A stretch of 64,000 bases of DNA from 13-2-20CM-68-14 sp051955535 (GTDB lineage Bacteria > Actinomycetota > Thermoleophilia > Gaiellales > Gaiellaceae), in the NCBI GenBank assembly GCA_051955535.1, contig JBQCGP010000047.1:70897-134896 (forward strand), in the 5' to 3' direction. Made by a program: the position numbers and the translations under genes. Of the stretch, positions 16,208 to 24,073 are shown in pieces. Positions within the stretch are counted from its first letter, which is position 1. Each line of letters begins with the position of its first letter. The notes beneath the pieces were generated by a model. That model was not told the origin of the DNA, did no database searches, and worked only from the letters and a program-made list of their open reading frames with translations.

Positions 16208-16771
16208 TTATTCCTCCCAGCTGTCGGGCTTGGAGCCGTCCTTCTCTTCCTCGGGTGCGGGGGCGCTGCGGCCCGCGCCGTTCGCTGCGTTCTCTGCGGC
16301 CTTGCCGCAGCTCGGGCAGAATCCGGCGTCGGCCGGCAGGGGATGGCCGCAATTCGTGCACGAGACGACCGCCTGCTGGCCGACGGGGCGTCCGCAGTTC
16401 GCGCAGAAGTGCGAGCCCCAGATGATCGGCGCGCCGCACTCGCAGCGGCTCGCGGTCGTCCTCCGGCCCGCCGCGGCCGCGGCGAGCATCGAGTCGAGAT
16501 CGTTGAGCCGCGCCTCGAGATTGGCGATGTCCCGGGCGTGCTCGCTGAGCAGGTCCTCACGAAACTGCTCACGGCGGTACATCTCCATAGCGAGCCCGCC
16601 AAGATCGCGGAGCAGCTCCTCGCGGGCCTTGAGAATGGCCCGCCGCTCTCGCCGAAGTGCCCCGGGCGAGCTTGCGCGGCGGATCGGTCGAGGCGGCGAG
16701 GGGGTGGACGGGTCGGGCTCCTGCGGGCCGCTCTGCCGCCGATGGCGCCCAGGCAGGGGAAGTCGCGGCAC
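16208..16771 (-). CDS. Coiled-coil protein with double zinc ribbon
   Basis: 187 residues from GTG (VPRLPLPG). A charged helical segment (about 40-110, with LRRERRAILKAREELLRDLGGLAMEMYRR) suggests a coiled coil. It is followed by CECG...CANCG and CTNCG...CPSCG, two zinc ribbons, then an acidic tail. Proteins of this layout are conserved in actinobacteria but uncharacterised. With the following SPOR-type gene and the preceding small membrane protein, it forms a set of three same-strand envelope/zinc-ribbon genes. Confidence 0.72.
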   Translation of the reverse strand: MPRLPLPGRHRRQSGPQEPDPSTPSPPRPIRRASSPGALRRERRAILKAREELLRDLGGLAMEMYRREQFREDLLSEHARDIANLEARLNDLDSMLAAAAAGRRTTASRCECGAPIIWGSHFCANCGRPVGQQAVVSCTNCGHPLPADAGFCPSCGKAAENAANGAGRSAPAPEEEKDGSKPDSWEE

Positions 16772-16803
16772 GAAGCCGACTGTAGCAGCGGCTTCGGGCG
16801 GTC

Positions 16804-16965
16804 TTAGAACTGGTGCGGCTGTGTGCTTCGCGCTCCGCGACCGAGCCCGAACAGGAATGCAATGAGCAGGATCGCACCGATGATCCCGATGACTACACCG
16901 ACGTAGCCCAAGAAGAACATCAAGACGATCCCGACCACGATGAGGACAAGCGCCAGGGCGAGCAT
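16804..16965 (-). CDS. Small membrane protein, 53 residues
   Basis: Encodes MLALALVLIVVGIVLMFFLG at the N-terminus, then a second hydrophobic stretch (YVGVVIGIIGAILLIAFLFG) and a short basic tail ending QPHQF. GAGAGG sits about five bases before the ATG, a good ribosome-binding site. Two membrane segments with a tight turn are predicted. It resembles the small DUF-type hydrophobic proteins common in high-GC Gram-positives. It precedes the zinc-ribbon pair on the same strand. The function is unknown; coding status rests on the ribosome-binding site and uninterrupted hydrophobic pattern. Confidence 0.6.
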   Translation of the reverse strand: MLALALVLIVVGIVLMFFLGYVGVVIGIIGAILLIAFLFGLGRGARSTQPHQF

Positions 16966-17010
16966 GGCCCTCTCGTTCCCGGCGAGCAGGGGTCCAAACG
17001 CCAGGCCCGG

Positions 17011-18438
17011 TTAGAGATTGATGACGACCAGATGCTCCTCGGTCAGCTCGCGGACCGCGTACGCAGGGCCCTCGCGCGTGTTGCCGGAGTCCTTGACGCC
17101 CCCGTAGGGCATCTGGTCTGCGCGGAACGTCGGCGCCTCGTTGACGGTGACGCCGCCGAACTCGAGCTCCTGCGCGGCGCGGAGCGCAGTCTCGAGACTC
17201 GCCGTGAAGATCCCGGCCTGGAGCCCGTAGCGCGTGCCGTTCGCGAGCTCGAGGGCCTCGTCGATGGTGCCGACCGAGGTGACGGTGCAGACCGGGCCGA
17301 AGACCTCTTCGCAGCTGACTTTCAGCTCGGGGCCGGCATCTGCGATCACTGTCGGCCTGATCAGCTCGCCGTCCGTTTCGCCGCCGGCCAGCACGCGGGC
17401 GCCCGCCGAACGAGCCTCCTCGATCCACGCGAGGATCCGCTCGCGCGCGTCGTCATCGATGACCGGGCCGACGTCGGTCTCCTCGTCCGCGGGATCGCCC
17501 ACACTCAGCGCTTCGACCCTGGGCAGGAAACGTTCGAGGAACGAGTCGTAGGCCGACGCCTCCACGTAGATCCGCTGTACCGAGATGCAGCTCTGGCCGG
17601 CGAACGAGAACGCGTTCGCGGCCATGGCCTGGCCGGCAGCCTCGATATCTGCATCCGCCGCGACGATCACCGGCGTCGAGTTGCCGAGCTCGAGGCTCAC
17701 CTTCTTCCGCGGCGCCCGTTCGGCGAGCTGCCAGCCGACCGTGCCGGAGCCGGTGAACGTGATCGCCTTGACGCGATCGTCCTCGATCAGCACGTCGCCG
17801 ATCTCCGAAGCCGACCCGACCAAAACGTTGAGCCAGCCTGGCGGGAGGCCTGCCTCAGTCTCCAGTTCGGCGAGCAGCAGCGCCGACAGCGGTGTCTGCC
17901 CTGCCGGCTTGAGCACGACCGGGCATCCCGCCGCGAGCGCGGGCGCCAGCTTGTGCGCGACGAGGTTGAGCGGAAAATTGAACGGCGAGATCGCTCCGAC
18001 GACGCCGATCGGTTTCCTCAGGGTGAAGGCGAGCTTGCCCTCGCCTGCCTGCGAGGCGTCCATCGGTACCACCTCGCCGGCGAGCTTCCGGGCCTCGACG
18101 GCCGCGAACGTGTACGTCGACATCGCCCGGCGCGCCTCGACGCGCGCCGCCTTCATCGGCTTGCCGGCCTCGTCGGAGATCTGACGCGCCACCTCGTCGT
18201 GGCGGCGGCCGAGGTAGCCCGCGACTTTGACGAGGATCTCCGCGCGCTTATGCGCCGGCAGCGGCTCGTCCAGGGCGGCCTGGGCCGCGTCGATCGCCCG
18301 CCGCGTCTCCTTGGCGCCGGCCTTGGCGACGCGCCCGACCGTCTCGCCGGAGTAGGGCGATTTGATGTCGATCCAGTCGCCCGTCTCGACCCACTCGCCA
18401 CCGATCAGCAGGCGTTTTTCGGTCGCGGTCGTCGCCAC
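17011..18438 (-). CDS. NAD(P)-dependent aldehyde dehydrogenase
   Basis: 475 residues, GTG start. Catalytic residues are all visible: Asn154 (SPFNFPLN), Glu250 (SLELGNSTP) and Cys284 (FAGQSC), with the cofactor loop FTGSGTVGWQLA at 228-239. Length is normal. Sequence style (PYGGVKDSGNTREG at the C-terminus) resembles the lactaldehyde/glyceraldehyde-phosphate (GapN-like) branch, but substrate is not predictable. Oxidises an aldehyde to the acid in the cytosol. Divergent from the EVE-like gene across 28 bp. Confidence 0.9.
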   Translation of the reverse strand: MATTATEKRLLIGGEWVETGDWIDIKSPYSGETVGRVAKAGAKETRRAIDAAQAALDEPLPAHKRAEILVKVAGYLGRRHDEVARQISDEAGKPMKAARVEARRAMSTYTFAAVEARKLAGEVVPMDASQAGEGKLAFTLRKPIGVVGAISPFNFPLNLVAHKLAPALAAGCPVVLKPAGQTPLSALLLAELETEAGLPPGWLNVLVGSASEIGDVLIEDDRVKAITFTGSGTVGWQLAERAPRKKVSLELGNSTPVIVAADADIEAAGQAMAANAFSFAGQSCISVQRIYVEASAYDSFLERFLPRVEALSVGDPADEETDVGPVIDDDARERILAWIEEARSAGARVLAGGETDGELIRPTVIADAGPELKVSCEEVFGPVCTVTSVGTIDEALELANGTRYGLQAGIFTASLETALRAAQELEFGGVTVNEAPTFRADQMPYGGVKDSGNTREGPAYAVRELTEEHLVVINL

Positions 18439-18466
18439 GGGGCCAGTCTAGTGGGACACTCGCGGC

Positions 18467-18850
18467 GTGACGTACTGGCTGCTTCTCCGCGGCCTCGGAA
18501 GCAAGCCGCTGCCGCGCCGGATCGACCGGAAGGCGATCCGGACGCAATCATCCTCGAAGCGTCCTTCGGTCGAGAAGGGGGAGCGCGCGATCCTCTACGC
18601 GTCGGTCTGGCAGGCGATCTTCGGCATCGCCGAGATCACAGGCGAGCCCGAACACGACCCGACGCGGGACCGCTGGGCATGGACCTTCCCGATCCGTCCG
18701 CTTGCGGTGGTGACCAACCTTGAGCGCGCGCCGGCAGTGGAGGAGGCCGGAATCTTCCCTCAGAGCCTCTGGCGACACTCGCACGTCCGTCTGACCGCCG
18801 ATCAGTTCGATCGCGCACGCGAGCTGATCGAAGCTGCCGCGAGACATTAG
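18467..18850 (+). CDS. EVE/PUA-like domain protein
   Basis: 127 residues, GTG start (VTYWLLL). The start, the GERAILYASVWQAIFGIAEITG core and the FPIRPLAVV strand resemble EVE domains of the PUA superfamily, which read modified bases in DNA or RNA. It ends 11 bp before the 3-hydroxyacyl-CoA dehydrogenase gene. Conservation of the EVE aromatic cage cannot be judged by eye, so the family call is moderate. Confidence 0.6.
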   Translation: MTYWLLLRGLGSKPLPRRIDRKAIRTQSSSKRPSVEKGERAILYASVWQAIFGIAEITGEPEHDPTRDRWAWTFPIRPLAVVTNLERAPAVEEAGIFPQSLWRHSHVRLTADQFDRARELIEAAARH

Positions 18851-18861
18851 GATCGCCCGCC

Positions 18862-19722
18862 GTGGAGATCAGCAAAGTGGGGGTCGTCGGACTGGGCACG
18901 ATGGGGGCCGGCATCGCGCAGGTCAGCATCCAGGCCGGCTACGAGACGGTTGGACGCGAGATCTCGATGGAGCTCGCGGAGCGCGGACACCGCAAGATCG
19001 AGCACTACCTGGGTCGTGCGGTCGAGAAGGGGCGGATCACCGGTGAAGAGCGTGACGCCGCGCTCGGGCGGCTGAAGCTCACGACCGAGCTGTGCGATCT
19101 TGGCGACTGCGACCTTGTCATCGAGGCCGTTCTCGAGGAGCTGCCGCTCAAGCGGGAGGTCTTCTCCGAGCTCGACCGCGGCACAGCGCCGGAGGCGATC
19201 CTCGCCACGAACACGTCCGCGCTGTCCGTCGCCGAGATCGCCGAGGCGACCGAGCGGCCGGAGCGCGTCGTCGGGATGCATTTCTTCAACCCGGCCCCGG
19301 TTCTGCCGCTCGTTGAGATCGTGCGAGCGCCGCGAAGCTCGGACGAGGCGGTGGGCGCGGCCTACGAATGGGCCGAACGCGCGGGCAAACAGCCGGTCAA
19401 CTGCAACGACACGCCCGGCTTCATCGTCAACCGGATCCTGATCCCGCTCCTGAACGACTGCGTGCGGGTGCTCGACGAGGCCGGCGTGACCCCCGAGGAT
19501 CTCGACAAGGCGATGACGAACGGCGCGGGCTGGCCGCTGGGGCCGTGCGCGCTGGTCGACCTGGTGGGGATCGACGTGCACGTCCACGCCTCGGAGGCGC
19601 TGTACGAAAAGCTGCGCGAAGAGCGGATGAAGCCGCCCGAGCGGCTCCTGAAACTACAGCGCGAGGGCCGTCTCGGCCGAAAGACCGGCCGCGGCTTCTT
19701 CGAGTACGGGGCGGAGGCCTAG
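18862..19722 (+). CDS. 3-hydroxybutyryl-CoA dehydrogenase
   Basis: 286 residues, GTG start. The NAD loop GLGTMGAGIAQ is near residue 10, followed by NTSALSVAEIA, the catalytic HFFNPAP segment and NDTPGFIVNRI, then a C-terminal helical dimerisation domain with AMTNGAGWPLGP. It oxidises (S)-3-hydroxybutyryl-CoA to acetoacetyl-CoA in fatty-acid or butyrate metabolism. No other beta-oxidation genes are adjacent. Its stop overlaps the convergent helix-turn-helix gene by 4 bp. Confidence 0.9.
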   Translation: MEISKVGVVGLGTMGAGIAQVSIQAGYETVGREISMELAERGHRKIEHYLGRAVEKGRITGEERDAALGRLKLTTELCDLGDCDLVIEAVLEELPLKREVFSELDRGTAPEAILATNTSALSVAEIAEATERPERVVGMHFFNPAPVLPLVEIVRAPRSSDEAVGAAYEWAERAGKQPVNCNDTPGFIVNRILIPLLNDCVRVLDEAGVTPEDLDKAMTNGAGWPLGPCALVDLVGIDVHVHASEALYEKLREERMKPPERLLKLQREGRLGRKTGRGFFEYGAEA

Positions 19723-20090
19723 CCCTCGAAGCCGGCCGCGTGCCGCTTCTTCTCGGGCGTCCCGAGCCAGTCGAGCACTGCCCGGCGCGAGAAGCGCCAG
19801 TGGCGGCCGACCTTGCGGCCGGGCAGGTCGCCTGCCGACGCCAGTGTGCGCACGGTCTTCTCGTCGACCTGGAGAAGCTCGACCAGCTGCTCGAGGGTGA
19901 GCACGTCGGGCTCCCGGAGCTCCGGCGCGGCCCGGCCGACGACGATGTCCTCGGCCCCGAGGTAGCGGTCGACGAGATCGGCGACAAGCTCACGCTTCGG
20001 CGTCTTCAGCTCGAACGCCGCGCGGTTGAGCGTCTCGGCCGAAGCCGCCGGCAGGCGCACGAAGAGAGGCGAGGTCGGCTCGGACGGCAT
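19719..20090 (-). CDS. Excisionase-family (MerR-like) helix-turn-helix protein
   Basis: 123 residues, ATG start. The C-terminal half (LTLEQLVELLQVDEKTVRTLASAGDLPGRKVGRHWRFSRRAVLDWL, residues about 64-109) is the winged helix-turn-helix of the AlpA/BldC/excisionase group. The N-terminal half, LNRAAFELKTPKRELVADLVDRYLG, resembles a ribbon-helix-helix-like dimerisation segment. No integrase is near, so a regulator is more likely than a true excisionase. A GATAT-N4-ATATC palindrome lies just upstream of its start. Confidence 0.78.
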   Translation of the reverse strand: MPSEPTSPLFVRLPAASAETLNRAAFELKTPKRELVADLVDRYLGAEDIVVGRAAPELREPDVLTLEQLVELLQVDEKTVRTLASAGDLPGRKVGRHWRFSRRAVLDWLGTPEKKRHAAGFEG

Positions 20091-20093
20091 CGA

Positions 20094-20107
20094 GATATCA
20101 GAATATC
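20094..20107. promoter_or_regulatory. GATAT-N4-ATATC palindrome in divergent gap
   Basis: Imperfect AT-rich palindrome GATATCAGAATATC in otherwise GC-rich DNA, 4 bp before the helix-turn-helix gene and 22 bp before the epimerase GTG. It could be an autoregulatory operator controlling both divergent genes. Confidence 0.35.
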
Positions 20108-20128
20108 AAGCTGCTATCGTCGCCGCCC

Positions 20129-21124
20129 GTGGCGCGGCGTGCGTTTTTGCTCGGCGGCAGCGGCCAGACCGGCCGCGCGCTTATCCCGCGGCTCCGGCAG
20201 CGCGGCTGGGAAGTCGTCGTCGCCAGCCGTGGCGAGCGCGAGCTGCCCGCCGGCGTCGAGCATGTGACCGTCGACCGTGACGTCGAGGGAGCGCTCGAGG
20301 CCGCGGTCGGCGACGGAGCCGACGTGTTCGTCGACTTCATCGCCTTCGAGCCGGAGCACGCGGAGCAGCTGCTCTCGCTGCGAGACCGGGTCGGCTCGGT
20401 GGTGGTGCTCTCGAGCGCGTCGGTCTACTTCGGCGAGGACGACGAAGTCCTCGCCTGCCTGCCCGTGCCCATCACCGAGCGCACCGAGACCGTCGCACCC
20501 GGCCCGAGCGGGTATGCGAACAAGAAGCGGGCGATCGAGCAGGCGCTGCTCGAGCAGGAGGCGCTGCCGGCGACGCTGATCCGAGCGGGAGCGATCCACG
20601 GGCCCTGGTCGACCTGGGCGCGCGAGTGGCACTTCGTCAAGCGCGTACTCGACGGTCGACGTGCCGTCGTTCTGGCTTACCGCGGCGCGAGCCGCTTTCA
20701 CACGATCTCGGTTCACAACCTCGCGGAGCTGATGTGGCTCGCGGCCGAGCGCCCGGGCCGGCGCGTCCTCAACGCGGGCGACCCCGAGCCGCCGACCGTG
20801 GCCGAGATCGGGCGCGCGATCGCCGCCAACCTCGGGCACGAGTGGGCCGAGGTCCTGATCGACGAGCCGGTCGGCAACGTCGGGGAAACCGTCTGGTCGA
20901 CTCCTCATCCGGTTGTGCTCGACATGACCGAATCGGAGTTCGAGCTGGGCTATCGGCCGGTGACGACGTACGAGCAGGCCCTTCCGGAGACGGTCGCCTG
21001 GCTCGTCGAGGCGACTCGCGGGCGCGACTGGCACGAGGTACTGCCGCGCACCGCCGAGATCATGGCGAGCTCGTTCGACTACGTCGCCGAGGACGAGCTC
21101 ATTGGCGGGCTCAGGGCCGGCTGA
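20129..21124 (+). CDS. NAD-dependent epimerase/dehydratase (extended SDR)
   Basis: 331 residues, GTG start. The Rossmann loop GGSGQTGRALIPRL is near residue 10. The catalytic Tyr-x3-Lys is probably Y-A-N-K-K near residue 132 (PSGYANKKRAIEQ). RAGAIHGPW follows. The domain order is that of extended short-chain dehydrogenases acting on nucleotide sugars or similar. No sugar genes are nearby, so the substrate is unknown. The 3' end overlaps the convergent secreted protein gene by 14 bp. Confidence 0.85.
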   Translation: MARRAFLLGGSGQTGRALIPRLRQRGWEVVVASRGERELPAGVEHVTVDRDVEGALEAAVGDGADVFVDFIAFEPEHAEQLLSLRDRVGSVVVLSSASVYFGEDDEVLACLPVPITERTETVAPGPSGYANKKRAIEQALLEQEALPATLIRAGAIHGPWSTWAREWHFVKRVLDGRRAVVLAYRGASRFHTISVHNLAELMWLAAERPGRRVLNAGDPEPPTVAEIGRAIAANLGHEWAEVLIDEPVGNVGETVWSTPHPVVLDMTESEFELGYRPVTTYEQALPETVAWLVEATRGRDWHEVLPRTAEIMASSFDYVAEDELIGGLRAG

Positions 21125-22721
21125 GCCGGGCCCAGACGTTCTCGAGCAGCCTTTCGACCGCCGGGTCGGTGACGGAGGCGGCGAAGTTGAGGGCGCCGCC
21201 CGCGAAGACCTTCGCTCCCTTCGGCGTCTCGTAGTACGTCATCTCCGCGGTCTTGCCCGGTCCCATCAGATCGGGGGCCGACCCGAGCACGATCGTGCCG
21301 GGCGGGCTGGCAGGCGAACGCATGTCGATCTCATAACCGTAGCGGCCGAAGCGAACGCCGGTCGCGAGCCCGGTTCCGGCGAACGCCCACGGCGCTCCGG
21401 TCGTGTCGGCGATGTAGGGCGCTTGCTGCGCGCCGTAGTTGCTCGCGACGTACTGGACGCCGACGATCGCAGCCTCCGGCTGCCCGAAGGCGCGCCACTG
21501 CCCGACGCGGCGCATCACATGGCCGTGGAAGACCACCTTCCAGAAGAGGTTGTTCGCCGACAGGAACATCAGGTTGCCGCCGAGGTCCCGGTAGCGCCTG
21601 ATCAAGTCGAACTCGTGCGCGGTCACGTACTCCTCGTGGCCGGGAAAGACGATCAGGTCGTACTTCGCCGCGAGGGTGTCTGCGTTCTTGACGTGCTCGA
21701 GATCCAGGTCGGTGAGGTAGTCGAGGTTCCCGCGGCCGGCCAGCCAGCCCTGGATCGCGGCGTCGAAGTCGCCGAAGCGGTACGGCACTCCGTAGTCGAC
21801 GTAAGGCCGCTGGATGTCGACCGTGCGGAAGGCGCCGTTCACGTACCAGCTGTCACCCCAGCCGTCGCCGTTGGCATCCTCGAAGTTGTAGGCCTGCCAG
21901 GTGTTCGTCGGCACGACGATCGCGACGCGGCTGAGGCCCAGCACCCGGGGGCGCACGACGAACGGCGCGTAGCCGATGCGGCCGTCGAGGGCGCGGACCC
22001 GGACGAAGTAGAGGCCGCTCGGCCAGTCGCCGATCCTGATGCGCACCTTCCCGGGCGCGTTTCGGTGCCCCCGCCAGGAAAGCTCGACGGGCGGTGCGAT
22101 CGGCCTGGCCGCTGTCCTGGCGTCGGGTACGCCTGTGCCGATCCTGAACGACAGCACATCGAGCTCGAGCCGGCGTGCGTCGGTGGCGATCGAGACGGCG
22201 GCAGTCTGGCCCGGCATGTACCTCGGCCCGATCGAGACGCCTACTCGCTGAATGCGGACCACCGGCGCTGCCACCTGAACATGGCCGGCGAGCGGAAGAT
22301 CGTTGTAGACGCGCTTGCGCCCCTGCCCGTCGATGACGGTCAGCTCGAGGACGTACGTGCCGTTTGGGATCGTTCGTGTGGGCGTCCACGCAAGCCGGTG
22401 CGGCCCCGCTTGAAAGGAGTAGCTCTGCGTCAGGATCGTCCGCACCGTGTTCTGGCCGCGCTTGACGTTCAGCGTCTGAACGACGTCCAGCTCCACGGTG
22501 GCGGCGGCGTCGAGGCGGAACCTGACTATTGCCTTGTCGCGGAACCGGTCGCCGTTGGGACTGACCGTCGTCAGCAGACGACGGTCGCCGGCGAACGGCG
22601 TCGAGCCGTTGCCGACGCGCAGGTCGAGCAGGCGCGGGACCGCCGCAGAGCGACCGGCGGGGGCCGCCGCCGAGGCGGCCACAGCGACAAGGAGAGCGGC
22701 TAGCGTGACCCGGGTTGCCAC
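21111..22721 (-). CDS. Secreted protein with DMFase beta-subunit-like C-terminal domain
   Basis: 536 residues, GTG start, N-terminal signal peptide (about 1-27, ending in an Ala-rich stretch). An FlgD/Ig-like beta domain (about 30-150) and a second beta domain (about 150-250) precede a region beginning VAIVVPTNTWQAYNFEDANG that matches the C-terminal domain of the N,N-dimethylformamidase large subunit. That region includes DLIVFPGHEEYVT and LGGNLMFLSANN. Standalone secreted versions are common in actinobacteria and uncharacterised. Amidohydrolase activity should not be assumed. Confidence 0.78.
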   Translation of the reverse strand: MATRVTLAALLVAVAASAAAPAGRSAAVPRLLDLRVGNGSTPFAGDRRLLTTVSPNGDRFRDKAIVRFRLDAAATVELDVVQTLNVKRGQNTVRTILTQSYSFQAGPHRLAWTPTRTIPNGTYVLELTVIDGQGRKRVYNDLPLAGHVQVAAPVVRIQRVGVSIGPRYMPGQTAAVSIATDARRLELDVLSFRIGTGVPDARTAARPIAPPVELSWRGHRNAPGKVRIRIGDWPSGLYFVRVRALDGRIGYAPFVVRPRVLGLSRVAIVVPTNTWQAYNFEDANGDGWGDSWYVNGAFRTVDIQRPYVDYGVPYRFGDFDAAIQGWLAGRGNLDYLTDLDLEHVKNADTLAAKYDLIVFPGHEEYVTAHEFDLIRRYRDLGGNLMFLSANNLFWKVVFHGHVMRRVGQWRAFGQPEAAIVGVQYVASNYGAQQAPYIADTTGAPWAFAGTGLATGVRFGRYGYEIDMRSPASPPGTIVLGSAPDLMGPGKTAEMTYYETPKGAKVFAGGALNFAASVTDPAVERLLENVWARLSRP

Positions 22722-22761
22722 GGGGCAAGTTATCCCTGCATATCCACGTTTACGGACCCCT

Positions 22762-22767
22762 TACAAT
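22762..22767 (+). promoter_or_regulatory. Possible -10 element (TACAAT) for secreted protein gene
   Basis: TACAAT matches five of six bases of the sigma-70 -10 consensus and lies 46 bp before the ATG at 22813 in a relatively AT-rich divergent gap. No convincing -35 hexamer at 16-18 bp was found, so this is tentative. Confidence 0.3.
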
Positions 22768-22812
22768 GCCCTCATTCACGGCACAACTGCGGCAACGATA
22801 CTTCGCGGGTCG

Positions 22813-23334
22813 ATGAGGCGTCTCGTCTGGCTCACCGTACTTGCCATCGCCCTGGCCGTACCGGCGGTCGGGTATGCCGTCGTGGGTGGCAGCTCCGACG
22901 ACGGCACGCTGTCCGTCAAGGCGGGCGCCGGTCGCGTCTACATGAACATCACCGGCACGGTGGTCGGTCGACTCACCAAGGGCTACATCCAGGTCACCGA
23001 CCCGAATCCGAACGACGGGCAGGGCTTCGACCCCGTCGGCTGCGACGCTGGGAGCTTCGACAAGAGCCCTACGACATTTCTCTGCCACAGCGACGGCACG
23101 GGCGGTGTCTTGCGCTTCAAGGCGATCGGCGGCAATTACCGGATCACAATCTACAAAGCATCAGGCATCTTCCTGTCTGCCGTCGGCCATGGTTGGGGGA
23201 CCCTCAATGGGGCGGGCAACGATCCGAACTTCCCCGGCACCTTCGACGGGACGTACTCCATCAACGACGGGCCGTACAAGTCGTTGCCCGACGACGTGCA
23301 CCCTTTCACGCTCGCTGCGCCTGCCGGCGGTTGA
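22813..23334 (+). CDS. Secreted hypothetical protein
   Basis: 173 residues from ATG with a clear signal peptide (RRLVWLTVLAIALAVPAVGYA). The mature part is beta-rich, Gly/Asp-rich, with two cysteines (Cys about 78 and 94) that could pair, and ends in PAGG. No known domain was recognised. It sits 21 bp before a PhoB-type regulator/kinase pair on the same strand and could be part of the signal sensed by that kinase, though this is only positional. Confidence 0.72.
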   Translation: MRRLVWLTVLAIALAVPAVGYAVVGGSSDDGTLSVKAGAGRVYMNITGTVVGRLTKGYIQVTDPNPNDGQGFDPVGCDAGSFDKSPTTFLCHSDGTGGVLRFKAIGGNYRITIYKASGIFLSAVGHGWGTLNGAGNDPNFPGTFDGTYSINDGPYKSLPDDVHPFTLAAPAGG

Positions 23335-23355
23335 CCGGCCTGAGATCCTGAGGCC

Positions 23356-24060
23356 ATGACAGCACAAGGCCAGACTGTGCTGGTCGTCGAAGACGAGGCC
23401 TCGATCGCGTCGTTCGTCGCGCTCTACCTGAAGAACGCCGGCTATACCGTCAAGGCGGTGGCCAACGGCACCGACGCGCTCGCCCAGGTCGAGGCCGAGC
23501 AGCCCGCGCTGATCGTGCTCGATCTGATGCTTCCCGACATGGACGGGATCGAGGTCTGCCGGCGAATCCGCCAGCGCCGCGACGTGCCGATCCTGATGTT
23601 GACGGCCCGAGACGAGGACATCGACAAGATCATCGGCCTCGAGGTCGGCGCGGACGACTACATGACGAAGCCGTTCAATCCGCGCGAGCTGGTGGCGCGG
23701 GTCAAGTCGATCCTTCGCCGCTCCGCGCCCGAGCGCCGTGCTTCGGAGACCGCCGAGATCCGCCACGGTGACCTCCATGTCGATGCCGGCAGGCGCGAGG
23801 TTCACATCGGCGACGAGGAGATCCAGCTGGCCCCGAAGGAGTTCGACCTCCTCTGGGAGCTCCTCGACCACCGCGGCGTCGTGCTGACGCGCGACCAGCT
23901 CCTGGAGCGCGTCTGGGGCTACACCTTCGCGGGCGACACCCGGACCGTCGACGTTCACGTCAGGCAGGTCCGGAGAAAGCTCGGGGACGCCTCGCCGATC
24001 GTCACCGTGTGGGGCGTGGGGTACAAGGTCGCACCCGCACGGGATTCGGTGAGCGCCTGA
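23356..24060 (+). CDS. OmpR/PhoB-family response regulator
   Basis: 234 residues, ATG start. Receiver domain with the acidic pair VVEDEAS, phosphoacceptor Asp in VLDLMLPDMDG (near residue 56), Thr in MLTARDED and Lys in DDYMTKPFNP. A winged-helix output domain follows, with LAPKEFDLLWEL and TRTVDVHVRQVRRKLG. All phosphorylation residues are present, in contrast to the regulator at 33.9 kb. The kinase gene begins 13 bp downstream, so they form one two-component system. Confidence 0.94.
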   Translation: MTAQGQTVLVVEDEASIASFVALYLKNAGYTVKAVANGTDALAQVEAEQPALIVLDLMLPDMDGIEVCRRIRQRRDVPILMLTARDEDIDKIIGLEVGADDYMTKPFNPRELVARVKSILRRSAPERRASETAEIRHGDLHVDAGRREVHIGDEEIQLAPKEFDLLWELLDHRGVVLTRDQLLERVWGYTFAGDTRTVDVHVRQVRRKLGDASPIVTVWGVGYKVAPARDSVSA

Positions 24061-24073
24061 CGAAGTAGCCCGC

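Noticed and set aside
19719..20090. Excisionase-like gene as evidence for a prophage or integrative element
   Set aside because: No integrase, phage genes, tRNA attachment site or composition change nearby; the domain is common in chromosomal regulators.
21111..22721. Annotation as N,N-dimethylformamidase
   Set aside because: Only the C-terminal domain is shared. The protein is secreted with Ig-like N-terminal domains and no small subunit gene is present.
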